A DNA stretch of 64,000 nt from an uncultured Eubacteriales bacterium (GTDB lineage Bacteria > Bacillota > Clostridia > Christensenellales > Aristaeellaceae): assembly GCA_902760595.1 (NCBI GenBank), contig CACWHI010000001.1, forward strand, positions 1-64,000. The letters are read 5' to 3'. The position numbers and the translations under genes were made by a program. Shown piece by piece: positions 54,171-62,353 of the stretch (positions are counted from its first letter, which is position 1; each line of letters opens with the position of its first letter). Below the pieces are notes generated by a model that was given only the letters and a program-made list of their open reading frames with translations, was not told the DNA's origin and did no database searches.

Positions 54171-54944
54171 ATGGGACGCGCTTATTTGATCGTATCCGGC
54201 AAGGGCGGCACGGGCAAGACGACGGTCTCCACCTCGCTGGCCCTGGCCCTGGCCCGCATGGGCCGCCAGGTGCTGCTGTTTGACGGCGACGTGGGGCTCC
54301 GCTGCTGCGACCTGCTGATGGGAATGGAGGACCTGATCGTCTACGATGCCGGCGACGTGCTGGAGTGGCGCTGCACACTGGAGGAGGCGGCAACGCCGCA
54401 CCCGCAGTGCCAGACGCTCAGGCTCCTCTCCGCGCCGCAGATGGCTTCGCCGGGCGATATGTCCAAGAAGGCCATCGCCTCGCTGATCGCCGAGGCCAGG
54501 CAGAGCTATGACGACATCCTCATCGACTGCCCGGCGGGCATCGGCAGGGGACTGAAGAACGTATGGCAGGCCGCCGACGAGGCGATCCTGGTGGCGACGC
54601 CGGACGACGCGAGCCTGCGCGCCGCCGAGCGGGTATCCAGCCTGCTGTTCGAGCGCAGGCAGCTGCACGCGGGCCTGATTCTGAACCGCGTCGACCGTTT
54701 CCTGATCGGCGTGAAGGAGGAAAAACGCCCCGGCGACATCGCCGCGGCGCTGGATCTGCCGCTGATCGGCGGGATCCCGGAAAGCTACGACGTCTACCGC
54801 GGCATCCTGATGCATAAGACGGCGCTGGAATGCGACGCCGCGAACGTGCGCCGCGCCGTCACCCGTATCGCCCGGCGCCTGGCCGGGCAGAACGTGCGCT
54901 TCCCGCGCTTCTACCATGTTATTGCTCCACCAACTAATTCCTGA
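54171..54944 (+). CDS. minD: MinD-like ParA-family ATPase
   Basis: A 257-residue ATPase with the deviant Walker A GKGGTGKTT (10-18), DGDVGLRCCDLLMG and DCPAGIGRGL. It resembles MinD, which recruits MinC to block septation away from midcell, and contains MinD-type residues in GLRCCDLLMG. The C-terminus (RFYHVIAPPTNS) lacks a clear basic amphipathic membrane-targeting helix as in classical MinD, and neither minC nor minE is next to it. It may therefore have another positioning role within this elongation operon. Confidence 0.8.
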   Translation: MGRAYLIVSGKGGTGKTTVSTSLALALARMGRQVLLFDGDVGLRCCDLLMGMEDLIVYDAGDVLEWRCTLEEAATPHPQCQTLRLLSAPQMASPGDMSKKAIASLIAEARQSYDDILIDCPAGIGRGLKNVWQAADEAILVATPDDASLRAAERVSSLLFERRQLHAGLILNRVDRFLIGVKEEKRPGDIAAALDLPLIGGIPESYDVYRGILMHKTALECDAANVRRAVTRIARRLAGQNVRFPRFYHVIAPPTNS

Positions 54945-54956
54945 CAGGAGTGAGCT

Positions 54957-56180
54957 ATGGATACAGTATCCCATCGCCGAACGAGGGCGCACCTGGACTG
55001 GCAGCTGCTGGCGGTCAGCTACGCGCTGGCGCTGTTCGGCATCATCAATATCGCCATTGCCAGCTTTGACCCTGATAAGGGCACCAACCTGTCGCTGCTC
55101 AACTACATCGTCAACTCCAACTCCGCCTCCTGGCAGTCGATCTTCACGCTGGTCTCCCTGATCGTCGTGTTCGTCGTCGTCGCCATCCCGCTGGACTTCT
55201 ACAAGGCCCGTGCCAGGCTGATCTATTACGCCGTGCTGGGGCTGCTGCTGGTCACGCTGGCGGCGGCGACCGCCGTATCCGGCATCAACGCCTGGCTGAA
55301 GGTGGGCTGGGGCCGCACGATCCAGCCCTGTGAGTTCGCGAAGCTGTCCATCCTGCTGATGCTGGCCAGGGAGCTGTCCGCCAGCGACAAGCCTATGGGC
55401 ACCTTCCGTGAGTTCATGCGCATCAGCATGCTGTTCGGCATCCCCGCCGTGGTCACGCTGGCCCAGGGCGAAACAGGCACCGTCATCGTCATGGGCTTCA
55501 TGTTCATGGTCATGATCTTCTTCTCCGGCGCGGATATCCGCATCTTTCTGTTCCTGCTGTCGGTGGTGCTGGCGGCGGTCGGCGTGTTCTTCGGCTACGC
55601 GCTGCTTTCCAACTCGACCGATTACCGCGTGCTGCGCATCCTCTCCTTCCTGGACCCGCAGAAGTATTACAACTCCGCCGGGTACCAGATCCTGTATTCC
55701 CAGATGTCCATCGGCTCCGGAGGGCTCAGGGGCATCGGCATGTTCGTGGTCGGCTCCATCAGCCAGCTGGACTTTGTGCCCGAGGACCATACGGACTTCA
55801 TCTTCTCCAGCCTCGGCGAGGCCTTCGGCTTCATCGGCTGCTGCGTGGTCATCGGGCTGTATTTGTACCTGCTGATCCGCCTGCTCTGGCTGGCGCGCTT
55901 CACGCAGGACAAGTTCGGCCAGCTGATCATCATCGGCGTGATGGCCATGCTCTTCCTGCATTTTTTCGAGAATATCGCCATGTGCGTCGGCCTCATGCCG
56001 ATCACCGGTATCCCGCTGCCCTTCATCAGCTATGGCGGCAGCAACTTCATGACGAACATCGTCGGCATTTCCCTGGCGGTCAACGCGGTCAAGAGCCGCA
56101 CCAGCTCGAACCGTGTCATCTTCCAGGAGGCGCCCCGCAAGCGCAAGCGCCATCGCCGGCTCCGCAAGCAGGAGGCGTAA
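54957..56180 (+). CDS. rodA: RodA/FtsW family peptidoglycan glycosyltransferase
   Basis: A 407-residue protein with about ten spans of the SEDS family. Landmarks are GRTIQPCEFAKLSILLMLA, QLDFVPEDHTDFIFSSLGEA and GIPLPFISYGGSNF. It polymerises lipid II into glycan chains with PBP2. Its place at the end of the mre operon identifies it as RodA and not FtsW. The C-terminal tail is very basic (RKRKRHRRLRKQ). Confidence 0.94.
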   Translation: MDTVSHRRTRAHLDWQLLAVSYALALFGIINIAIASFDPDKGTNLSLLNYIVNSNSASWQSIFTLVSLIVVFVVVAIPLDFYKARARLIYYAVLGLLLVTLAAATAVSGINAWLKVGWGRTIQPCEFAKLSILLMLARELSASDKPMGTFREFMRISMLFGIPAVVTLAQGETGTVIVMGFMFMVMIFFSGADIRIFLFLLSVVLAAVGVFFGYALLSNSTDYRVLRILSFLDPQKYYNSAGYQILYSQMSIGSGGLRGIGMFVVGSISQLDFVPEDHTDFIFSSLGEAFGFIGCCVVIGLYLYLLIRLLWLARFTQDKFGQLIIIGVMAMLFLHFFENIAMCVGLMPITGIPLPFISYGGSNFMTNIVGISLAVNAVKSRTSSNRVIFQEAPRKRKRHRRLRKQEA

Positions 56181-56187
56181 AAAAAGA

Positions 56188-56216
56188 TTGACAGCCGCGA
56201 ACAGCGGTGATAATAT
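56188..56216 (+). promoter_or_regulatory. Promoter of the FMN riboswitch transcript
   Basis: TTGACA (56188-56193), 17 bases, TAATAT (56211-56216), directly after rodA. A short leader hairpin (GCGCGGT/ACCGCGC, 56221-56239) follows. Confidence 0.75.
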
Positions 56217-56252
56217 ACAGGCGCGGTGAAGAACCGCGCAAGCTCTCCAAAA

Positions 56253-56375
56253 GTGTCTTTCAGGGCAGGGTGTGATTCCCGACCGGCGGTAAAGTCCGCG
56301 AACCGATCCCCAACCGGATCGGCCGACCCGTGTGAAACTCCGGGACCGACAGTACAGTCTGGATGGAAGAAGACA
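56253..56375 (+). promoter_or_regulatory. FMN riboswitch (RFN element)
   Basis: Contains the conserved blocks TCAGGGCAGGGTG, ATTCCCGACCGGCGGTA, AAGTCCGCGA, the variable stem CCGATCC/GGATCGG, GACCCGTGTGAAACTCCGGG and ACCGACAGTACAGTCTGGATG. It senses FMN and switches off downstream riboflavin genes, here the riboflavin importer and the riboflavin kinase fusion. Confidence 0.95.
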
Positions 56376-56395
56376 GCTTTGATACGCTTCGTATC

Positions 56396-56432
56396 TTGCT
56401 CGCCTCTGAAACGCTTTCGGGGCGAGCAATTT
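56396..56432 (+). terminator. Probable terminator of the FMN riboswitch
   Basis: Stem TTGCTCGCC (56396-56404) / GGCGAGCAA (56421-56429), extendable inward, followed by a short TTTAT. The weak T run leaves open that the hairpin acts on translation of the GGGAGG site (56437-56442) as well. Confidence 0.6.
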
Positions 56433-56450
56433 ATATGGGAGGCGTATACC

Positions 56451-57050
56451 ATGACCAGCAGAGCAAACAGCAAAACCAACGTATTCAGCACAGCGAACCT
56501 GACCCGCATGGCGATCCTGACCGCGATCGCCTCGATCCTCTTCCTGATCGAGATCCCCGTGGTCGCCTTCTACAAGCTGGACCTGTCCAACATCCCGGTC
56601 CTGCTGGGCGCGTTCTCCATGGGCACGCTGCCCGGCGTGATCATCCTGGCGCTCAAGAGCCTGATCGGTCTGCTGCACTCCTCGTCAGCGGGCGTCGGCG
56701 AGCTGGCGGACTTCATCATGGGCGCGGCGCTGATCATTCCCGCGTCCCTGATCTACCAGCACAGGAAAACGAAAAGGACGGCCATGATCGGCCTGGCCGC
56801 CGGCACGGTCTGCATGATCGTCACGTCGATCCTGGTGAACAAGTGGATCATGCTGCCGTTCTATATGGGCGCGTTCCATATGGATATGGACAGCATCATC
56901 AAATACGCGAACGTCGCGGCGGTGGACAGCGAATGGAAGCTGCTGCTGCTCGTCACCGGACCGTTCAACCTGCTGAAGGGCATCGTGCTGAGCGCGGTGA
57001 CCGGCATCATCTACAAGCCGCTCTCTCCGCTGCTGAAGGGACGCAAATAA
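56451..57050 (+). CDS. ribU: ECF transporter S component for riboflavin (RibU-like)
   Basis: A 199-residue integral membrane protein with about five or six spans (AILTAIASILFLIEIP, LLGAFSMGTLPGVIILALKS, LADFIMGAALIIPAS and others). The pattern fits RibU S components, and the FMN riboswitch upstream fixes riboflavin as the expected substrate. It needs the shared EcfA/A'/T module, which is not in this window. The start is the ATG at 56451 with GGAGG eight bases upstream; the frame opening at 56226 runs through the riboswitch and is not real. Confidence 0.92.
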   Translation: MTSRANSKTNVFSTANLTRMAILTAIASILFLIEIPVVAFYKLDLSNIPVLLGAFSMGTLPGVIILALKSLIGLLHSSSAGVGELADFIMGAALIIPASLIYQHRKTKRTAMIGLAAGTVCMIVTSILVNKWIMLPFYMGAFHMDMDSIIKYANVAAVDSEWKLLLLVTGPFNLLKGIVLSAVTGIIYKPLSPLLKGRK

Positions 57051-57069
57051 CACTGAATTTAGGGTAACT

Positions 57070-57906
57070 ATGGAAACAGTCGTTTTGACCGGCGTCATCC
57101 GGCACGGCAGGGGAAAAGGCCACCTGGCGGGCTTTCCCACCGCGAACCTGCAGGCAGAGCAGAGCGCTCTGCCTGCTTATGGCGTATATGCCAGCGTATT
57201 CGCTGCCGAGGACGGGAAGCTGCTGCCGGGGGTCACGAATATCGGCACCCGGCCGACCGCGGACGAAAGCAGCGTGCCGACCGTGGAGACATGGCTGCCG
57301 GGGTATCAGGGAGACCTGTACGGCGAGCGGGCCTCAGTCGTCCTGCTGAGCCGGCTGCGGGAGATCCGCGCCTTCCCGGACATGGCGGCCCTGAAAGCGC
57401 AGATCGATCGGGACGCCGCGAAAGCGGACGAGGAATCGCGCCGGTTCATCGCGCGGGCGGCGGTCTCCGGCTCGGCCGCGGATACGCGCGGCATCGGCGC
57501 ACGCATAGCGCCGAATCTGGAACGGGGCGACGTCATCACGCTGACCGGGCCGTTAGGCGCGGGCAAGAGCGAGTTCGCCCGCGGCATCGCTCGCGGACTG
57601 GGCGTCGAGGGCACCCTGCCCAGCCCCACGTTCACGATCCTGAATGTGTACGACCGGGGAAGGCTGCCCCTCTATCACTACGACTGGTACCGCATCGAGG
57701 ACCCGGAGGAGCTGCTGGCCATCGGCGCGGAGGAGCACCTGCCCGGCGACGGCGTGACGCTGGTCGAATGGTCCGAGCAGGCGCCGGAGCTGCTGCCCGA
57801 AAAGCGGCTCGCGGTACAGATCATCCCGCTGGATGAAGAACGCAGGATCGTGTATTTTGAGCCGACAGGCGGCTTCAGGCCGGTCGGCGGATGGATGACG
57901 GAGTAA
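57070..57906 (+). CDS. tsaE: Fusion of riboflavin kinase domain and tRNA threonylcarbamoylation ATPase TsaE
   Basis: A 278-residue two-part protein. Residues 1 to about 120 match the riboflavin kinase module of RibF (GHLAGFPTANL, YGVYAS, NIGTRPT, the base Glu73 in PTVETW, GDLYG) without the FAD synthetase module. Residues about 130-265 are TsaE: Walker A GPLGAGKS (160-167), SPTFTILNVY, YHYDWYRIEDPEEL and LVEWSEQ. Riboflavin kinase makes FMN; TsaE is the ATPase needed for t6A37 tRNA modification with TsaB/TsaD. It lies 20 bases after ribU, so it probably falls under FMN riboswitch control, and just before tsaB. Both halves retain key residues. Confidence 0.87.
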   Translation: METVVLTGVIRHGRGKGHLAGFPTANLQAEQSALPAYGVYASVFAAEDGKLLPGVTNIGTRPTADESSVPTVETWLPGYQGDLYGERASVVLLSRLREIRAFPDMAALKAQIDRDAAKADEESRRFIARAAVSGSAADTRGIGARIAPNLERGDVITLTGPLGAGKSEFARGIARGLGVEGTLPSPTFTILNVYDRGRLPLYHYDWYRIEDPEELLAIGAEEHLPGDGVTLVEWSEQAPELLPEKRLAVQIIPLDEERRIVYFEPTGGFRPVGGWMTE

Positions 57907-57912
57907 AACACC

Positions 57913-58620
57913 ATGCTGATCTATCTATTGGATACCTCCGGCCCGACGGCCGGTGTCGCGCTCTGGCAGGACGGGGAAATACGCTATGAAGCGGTGGTCA
58001 GCAACCAGCTGACGCACTCCGAGGCGGCGCTCCCGATGACGGAGGAGGCCTACGCCAAGGCGGGGCTGAAGCCGGAGGAGACCGATTACTTTGCCGTCGT
58101 GTCCGGCCCCGGCTCCTTCACCGGGGTCAGGATCGGCGTGACCACAGTCAAGGCGCTGGGCAAGGCGTTCGGGAAGCCCTGCGTCGCCGTATCGGCGCTG
58201 GAGGCCATGAGCCGCGGCCAGGGCCTGACCGACGGCGTGATCTGCCCGATGCAGAACGCCCGCCGCGGACAGGTGTACGGCGCGGCCTTCGACGGCCTGA
58301 CCGGACGCCGGCTGCTGGAGGACCAGCCGCTGGCGCTGACGGAGCTGATCGGACGGTGCCGGGAGCTGGCCGACGGGCGCCTGATCCTGGCGGCCGGCGA
58401 CGGGATGACGGCTTACCGCAAGGAGCTGGAGGCCATGGCGCTGCCCTCCCTGCGGTTCGCGGACGCGGCGCACGCGTATCTTCGTCCGGCCGCGGGGGCG
58501 GTGCTGGCCTCCGAGCGGCTCGCCGAGGCAGTCGACGCGGATCACCTGAGCCCATGCTACCTGAGGCCGCCCCAGGCGGTCCGGCAGAAGAACCTGGTGG
58601 AGAGGGCGAGCCATGAATGA
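57913..58620 (+). CDS. tsaB: tRNA threonylcarbamoyladenosine biosynthesis protein TsaB
   Basis: A 235-residue ASKHA-fold protein that partners TsaD and TsaE in making t6A. It begins LIYLLDTSGPTAGVALW and contains THSEAALPM and SGPGSFTGVRIGVTTVKALG, the family signature. It overlaps rimI by eight bases. tsaD is not in this window. Confidence 0.93.
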   Translation: MLIYLLDTSGPTAGVALWQDGEIRYEAVVSNQLTHSEAALPMTEEAYAKAGLKPEETDYFAVVSGPGSFTGVRIGVTTVKALGKAFGKPCVAVSALEAMSRGQGLTDGVICPMQNARRGQVYGAAFDGLTGRRLLEDQPLALTELIGRCRELADGRLILAAGDGMTAYRKELEAMALPSLRFADAAHAYLRPAAGAVLASERLAEAVDADHLSPCYLRPPQAVRQKNLVERASHE

Positions 58621-59122
58621 CATCACTATCCGGCGGATGACCCTGGAGGACGCGAAGGACGTCTGGGCCATCGAGAGCGCCACCTTTCCCACGCCCTGGA
58701 GTCTGCGGGACTTTGAACACGAAATGAGCGCGAACCCCTGCGCGCGCTACCTGGTGGCGATCAAGCAGGGCGCGATCATTGGCTTTGCGGGTATCCATAT
58801 CATCCTGGACGAGGGACATATCACGAATATCGCGGTCACCGCCGCAGAGCGGGGAAACGGATATGGCAAAGCCCTGACCCGGGCGCTGCTGCAGTACGCC
58901 GCCAATCTGGGCGTGCAGTACGTGACGCTGGAGGTCAGGGAAAACAACGAGACAGCCAAGTCCCTGTACCGGTCGCTGGGCTTCATCAAGGTCGGCATCC
59001 GGAAGAAGTATTACGAAAACCAGACCGACGCGCACATCATGGTGACAGATAAAATGCCGCCTCCGGATCCGGAGTTCACGGAAGCGGAGACGGTGTTCGA
59101 GGACGATCAGAACAGCATATAA
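58613..59122 (+). CDS. rimI: Ribosomal protein S18-alanine N-acetyltransferase RimI-like
   Basis: A 169-residue GNAT acetyltransferase. Start IRRMTLEDAKDVWAIE, acetyl-CoA loop ERGNGYGKALTRALL and VRENNETAKSLYRSLGF, all typical of RimI. The tsaE-tsaB-rimI order is conserved in bacteria. Its 3' end overlaps the convergent methyltransferase gene by 16 bases, so the last residues (FEDDQNSI) are encoded over the other gene's end. Confidence 0.9.
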   Translation: MNDITIRRMTLEDAKDVWAIESATFPTPWSLRDFEHEMSANPCARYLVAIKQGAIIGFAGIHIILDEGHITNIAVTAAERGNGYGKALTRALLQYAANLGVQYVTLEVRENNETAKSLYRSLGFIKVGIRKKYYENQTDAHIMVTDKMPPPDPEFTEAETVFEDDQNSI

Positions 59123-60213
59123 TCACATTCGAGGCGGCCGTTGTAGAAACGCCGCTTTTTGCTTGCCCTGCGGCCGAAGGCGCGCTCGAAGGACGGGTTG
59201 CCGCACAGCACCGCTAAGTGCGACTGCGGGTGCCGGTCCAGCAGGCCGCGCATGCCCTTGTACAGAGCCAGGCACTGCTTCTGGTCGCTGAGGCGCTCGC
59301 CGTAGGGCGGATTCGCCAGAAACTGCACCTTCTCCTCCGGAAGCTGGAGCGCGTTGAGGTCCGTCACGCTGACCTGGATGTATTCATCCATGCCGGCCTG
59401 GTGGATATGGTTCCTGCACAGCTCGATCGCTTCCGGGTCGATATCCGAGCCCGTGATGGCGGGCAGCTTCTCCGGGGTGAACGCGGCTTTGGCCTCGTTG
59501 CGGTAGCGCTCCAGCAGCTTCTGGTCCACCTTGGGCCAGGTCTCCATCAGGAAGGAACGTTTCAGGCCGGGAGCGCGGTTAGAGGCCAGGAATGCGCTTT
59601 CGATCAGCAGTGTGCCCGTGCCGCAGCACGGGTCGTGCAGGGGCGTGGTATCCCGCCAGCCGGAGAGCATCGCCATGGCCGCGGCTAGGGTCTCCCTGAG
59701 CGGCGCCTCGCCGTTCCAGGTCCGGTAGCCGCGCCTGTTCAGCGCGTCGCCGCTGGTGTCGACCATCACGCGGGCCTGGTTCTGGTGGATGGAGATATGG
59801 ATGGGGAAGCGGGGCCCGCTTTCCGCGCACCAGCTTATATGGTAATAGGCCATCAGCTCTTCCGTCAGCGCCTTCTTGACGATGGCCTGGCAGTCGGACG
59901 GGCTCATCAGCTGGCTGCGCGCGCATTTGCACGAAACGGGAATCGTCGCGTCACGGGGCATCAGCTCCTGCCAGGGGCTGCCGCGGACCAGGCGGAAGAG
60001 GTCCTCAAAGCTCATCACCGGACCCTCCGCCATCAGGATCAGCACGCGGTCCGCCGTCCGCAGCCACAGGTTGGCTTTGAAGGCGTCCTCCAGCGTGCCC
60101 CCGAAGCGGACAAAGCCGTTTTCTGTCCGGGCTTCGTAGCCCAGCTGCTCCAGCTCACGGTGCACGATGCCCTCGAGCCCGAAGGCGGCGGTAGCGATCA
60201 ACGAATAATTCAT
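59107..60213 (-). CDS. THUMP-domain class I SAM-dependent RNA methyltransferase (RlmL/YpsC family)
   Basis: A 368-residue methyltransferase. The N-terminal THUMP-type RNA-binding part (about 1-160) begins IATAAFGLEGIVHRELEQLG. The Rossmann part has DPCCGTGTLLIESAF (SAM binding), GSDIDPEAIELC and the catalytic NPPYGERL. Length and pattern match Gram-positive YpsC/RlmL-N-like enzymes that make N2-methylguanosine in 23S rRNA. The exact position is not provable from sequence. AAGGGTGA precedes the ATG. Confidence 0.9.
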   Translation of the reverse strand: MNYSLIATAAFGLEGIVHRELEQLGYEARTENGFVRFGGTLEDAFKANLWLRTADRVLILMAEGPVMSFEDLFRLVRGSPWQELMPRDATIPVSCKCARSQLMSPSDCQAIVKKALTEELMAYYHISWCAESGPRFPIHISIHQNQARVMVDTSGDALNRRGYRTWNGEAPLRETLAAAMAMLSGWRDTTPLHDPCCGTGTLLIESAFLASNRAPGLKRSFLMETWPKVDQKLLERYRNEAKAAFTPEKLPAITGSDIDPEAIELCRNHIHQAGMDEYIQVSVTDLNALQLPEEKVQFLANPPYGERLSDQKQCLALYKGMRGLLDRHPQSHLAVLCGNPSFERAFGRRASKKRRFYNGRLECDYMLF

Positions 60214-60225
60214 TCAACTTCACCC

Positions 60226-60254
60226 TTTTCAAAACGCGCTTTTCAGTGTACAAT
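60226..60254 (+). promoter_or_regulatory. Candidate promoter for deoB-punA
   Basis: TTTTCA (60226-60231), 17 bases, TACAAT (60249-60254). Confidence 0.45.
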
Positions 60255-60312
60255 AGAGAATACATAGCAGATACGGCCTTGGGCCGCATGAGGGTTTACA
60301 GGAGGTGCAGAT

Positions 60313-61485
60313 ATGAATCGGCGGATACTGTGGATCGTGCTGGACAGCGTCGGCGCGGGCGCGCTGCCTGACGCCGCGGCGTATGGGGATGTCGGCGCGA
60401 ATACTTTGGGACATATCCAGGAAAAAAGAGGCCTGCGCATTCCCAATATGCGTACGCTGGGCCTGGGCAGCCTGCCGGGCCTGGGCATCCCGCCCGTCGC
60501 GCATCCGAGCGGCGCCTACGGGCGCGCGTGCGAGCGCTCCAAGGGCAAGGATACGACGACCGGGCACTGGGAGATGGCCGGCGTCACGCTGAACAAGGCC
60601 TTCCCGACCTATCCGGACGGGTTCCCGGCAGAGGTGATCGCGCGCTTCGAGCAGGCCATCGGCACGAAGACCCTGGGCAACAAGCCCGCGTCCGGCACCG
60701 TGATCCTGGACGAGCTGGGGGAGGAGCACCTGAGGACCGGCTATCCGATCGTCTACACCTCCGCCGACAGCGTGTTCCAGATCGCGACCAACGAGCAGAT
60801 CTACCCGATCGAGCGTCTGTACGAGATGTGCCGCATCGCCCGCGCTCAGCTGGTGGGCGAACACGGCGTGGGCCGCGTCATCGCCCGTCCCTTTATCGGC
60901 GACAGGAGCGGCGCGTTCACGCGTACGCCCCGCCGCAGGGACTTTTCCCTGGAGCCGCCGCAGGACACCGTGCTGGACGTGCTGAAGGCCGCCGGGCTGC
61001 AGGTGAAGGGCGTCGGCAAGATCGAGGATATCTTTGCCGAGCGCGGCCTGACCGCCTCGAACCACGCGGCGGGGAACCCGGCGTGCATCGACGCGACGCT
61101 GGAGTTCATGCGCGAGGATTTCGAGGGCCTGTGCTACGTGAACTTAGTGGACTTCGACAGCACCTACGGCCATCGCCGGGACCTGCAGGGCTACGGCGAG
61201 GCGCTGGAGTACTTCGACCGCCGCCTGCCGCAGCTGACATCCCTGATGAACGACGAGGACCTGCTGATCATCACCGCCGACCACGGCTGCGACCCGACCT
61301 ATTCCGGCACGGACCACACGCGCGAGTATGTGCCCATCCTCTGCTGGTCGCGTTCCATCAACCGGCCCGTGGACCTGGGCACCCGCGCCACCTACGCGGA
61401 CATGGCGGCGACCATCGCTGATTACTTTGGCCTTCCGGAGCGCTTCGGCGCCACATCCTTCTGGCCGCAGATGAAAGGAGAATGA
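60313..61485 (+). CDS. deoB: Phosphopentomutase DeoB
   Basis: A 390-residue alkaline-phosphatase-fold mutase converting (deoxy)ribose 1-phosphate to 5-phosphate. It has VLDSVGAGALPDA with the metal Asp, GKDTTTGHWEM with the phosphorylated threonine and ITADHGCDPT plus TDHTREYVP with metal ligands. AGGAGGTG precedes the ATG. The purine nucleoside phosphorylase gene follows after four bases, giving a nucleoside catabolism pair. Confidence 0.96.
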   Translation: MNRRILWIVLDSVGAGALPDAAAYGDVGANTLGHIQEKRGLRIPNMRTLGLGSLPGLGIPPVAHPSGAYGRACERSKGKDTTTGHWEMAGVTLNKAFPTYPDGFPAEVIARFEQAIGTKTLGNKPASGTVILDELGEEHLRTGYPIVYTSADSVFQIATNEQIYPIERLYEMCRIARAQLVGEHGVGRVIARPFIGDRSGAFTRTPRRRDFSLEPPQDTVLDVLKAAGLQVKGVGKIEDIFAERGLTASNHAAGNPACIDATLEFMREDFEGLCYVNLVDFDSTYGHRRDLQGYGEALEYFDRRLPQLTSLMNDEDLLIITADHGCDPTYSGTDHTREYVPILCWSRSINRPVDLGTRATYADMAATIADYFGLPERFGATSFWPQMKGE

Positions 61486-61489
61486 CAGG

Positions 61490-62305
61490 ATGATGACATT
61501 TGGCGAGATCCAGGCGGCCGCTGAAAAAGCGCGTGCCGTCATCGGGACCGCGGATACGGCGGTCGTGCTGGGCAGCGGCCTGGGTGATTACGGACAGACC
61601 TTCGAGCATGTCAGCCGCATCGCGTATACCGATCTGCCGGGCTTCCCGGCCAGCACCGCGCCGGGGCACGCCGGGGAATTCATCGGCGGCGACAAGAACG
61701 GCAGGCACGTGCTGATCATGAACGGCCGTTTCCACATGTACGAGGGGATCCAGATGGCGCAGATCGCGCTGCCTGTGCGGCTGCTGCGCCTGCTCGGCGT
61801 CAAGCGGCTGATCCTGACCAACGCGGCCGGTGGCGTCAACCTGTCCTTCCATCCGGGCGAGCTGATGATGATCACCGATTACATCAACCTGACCGGCCAG
61901 AGCCCGCTGACCGGCCCGAACATGGAGGAATTCGGCCCCCGCTTCCCAGACATGAGCCACGTGTTCACGCCGGCGCTGCAGAATATCTGCCGCGAGGCCG
62001 CCCGCGGGATGGGCCTGATCCTGCGGGAAGGCGTGTATTGCTGGATGCCGGGGCCCTGCTACGAGACGCCCGCCGAGATCCGCATGCTGAGGGTGCTCGG
62101 CGCGGACGCCGTGGGCATGTCCACCGTACCGGACGCCATGGCGGCCTGCCATGCCGGCATGGAGGTGCTGGGCATCTCCTGCATCACCAACATGGCGGCC
62201 GGCATCCTGGACCAGCCGATCACGCACCAGGAGGTACTGGAGACCGGACGCCGCATCCAGAGCAGCTTCCGCGGGCTGATCGACCGGATCATCGAGAGCA
62301 TCTGA
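61490..62305 (+). CDS. punA: Purine nucleoside phosphorylase, type I
   Basis: A 271-residue trimeric-type phosphorylase (PNP/MTAP superfamily) that splits guanosine and inosine, giving base and ribose 1-phosphate, the substrate of DeoB. Motifs are VLGSGLGDYGQTF, GRFHMYEG, NAAGGVNLSFHPGEL and VGMSTVPDAMAACHAGMEVL. AAAGGAG precedes two adjacent ATG codons at 61490; the first is used here. Confidence 0.95.
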   Translation: MMTFGEIQAAAEKARAVIGTADTAVVLGSGLGDYGQTFEHVSRIAYTDLPGFPASTAPGHAGEFIGGDKNGRHVLIMNGRFHMYEGIQMAQIALPVRLLRLLGVKRLILTNAAGGVNLSFHPGELMMITDYINLTGQSPLTGPNMEEFGPRFPDMSHVFTPALQNICREAARGMGLILREGVYCWMPGPCYETPAEIRMLRVLGADAVGMSTVPDAMAACHAGMEVLGISCITNMAAGILDQPITHQEVLETGRRIQSSFRGLIDRIIESI

Positions 62306-62326
62306 GTAACAACGCGGACATCATTG

Positions 62327-62353
62327 AATGAGAGGCTGTATCAGCCTCTCATT
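62327..62353. terminator. Bidirectional terminator between punA and the nucleoside kinase
   Basis: Perfect 12-base stem AATGAGAGGCTG (62327-62338) / CAGCCTCTCATT (62342-62353), TAT loop, followed by TTG on the plus strand. It overlaps the stop codon of the convergent gene (62349-62351). Confidence 0.75.

Noticed and set aside
56226-56450. N-terminal extension of the riboflavin transporter frame
   Set aside because: It would translate the FMN riboswitch; the ATG at 56451 has a well-placed GGAGG and begins the normal RibU-like sequence.
51612-56678. A minus-strand open frame of 1688 codons opposite PBP2, MinD and RodA
   Set aside because: It is a GC-rich shadow of well-recognised genes on the plus strand; the product is rich in His, Arg, Ala, Gly, Val and Asp without any domain.
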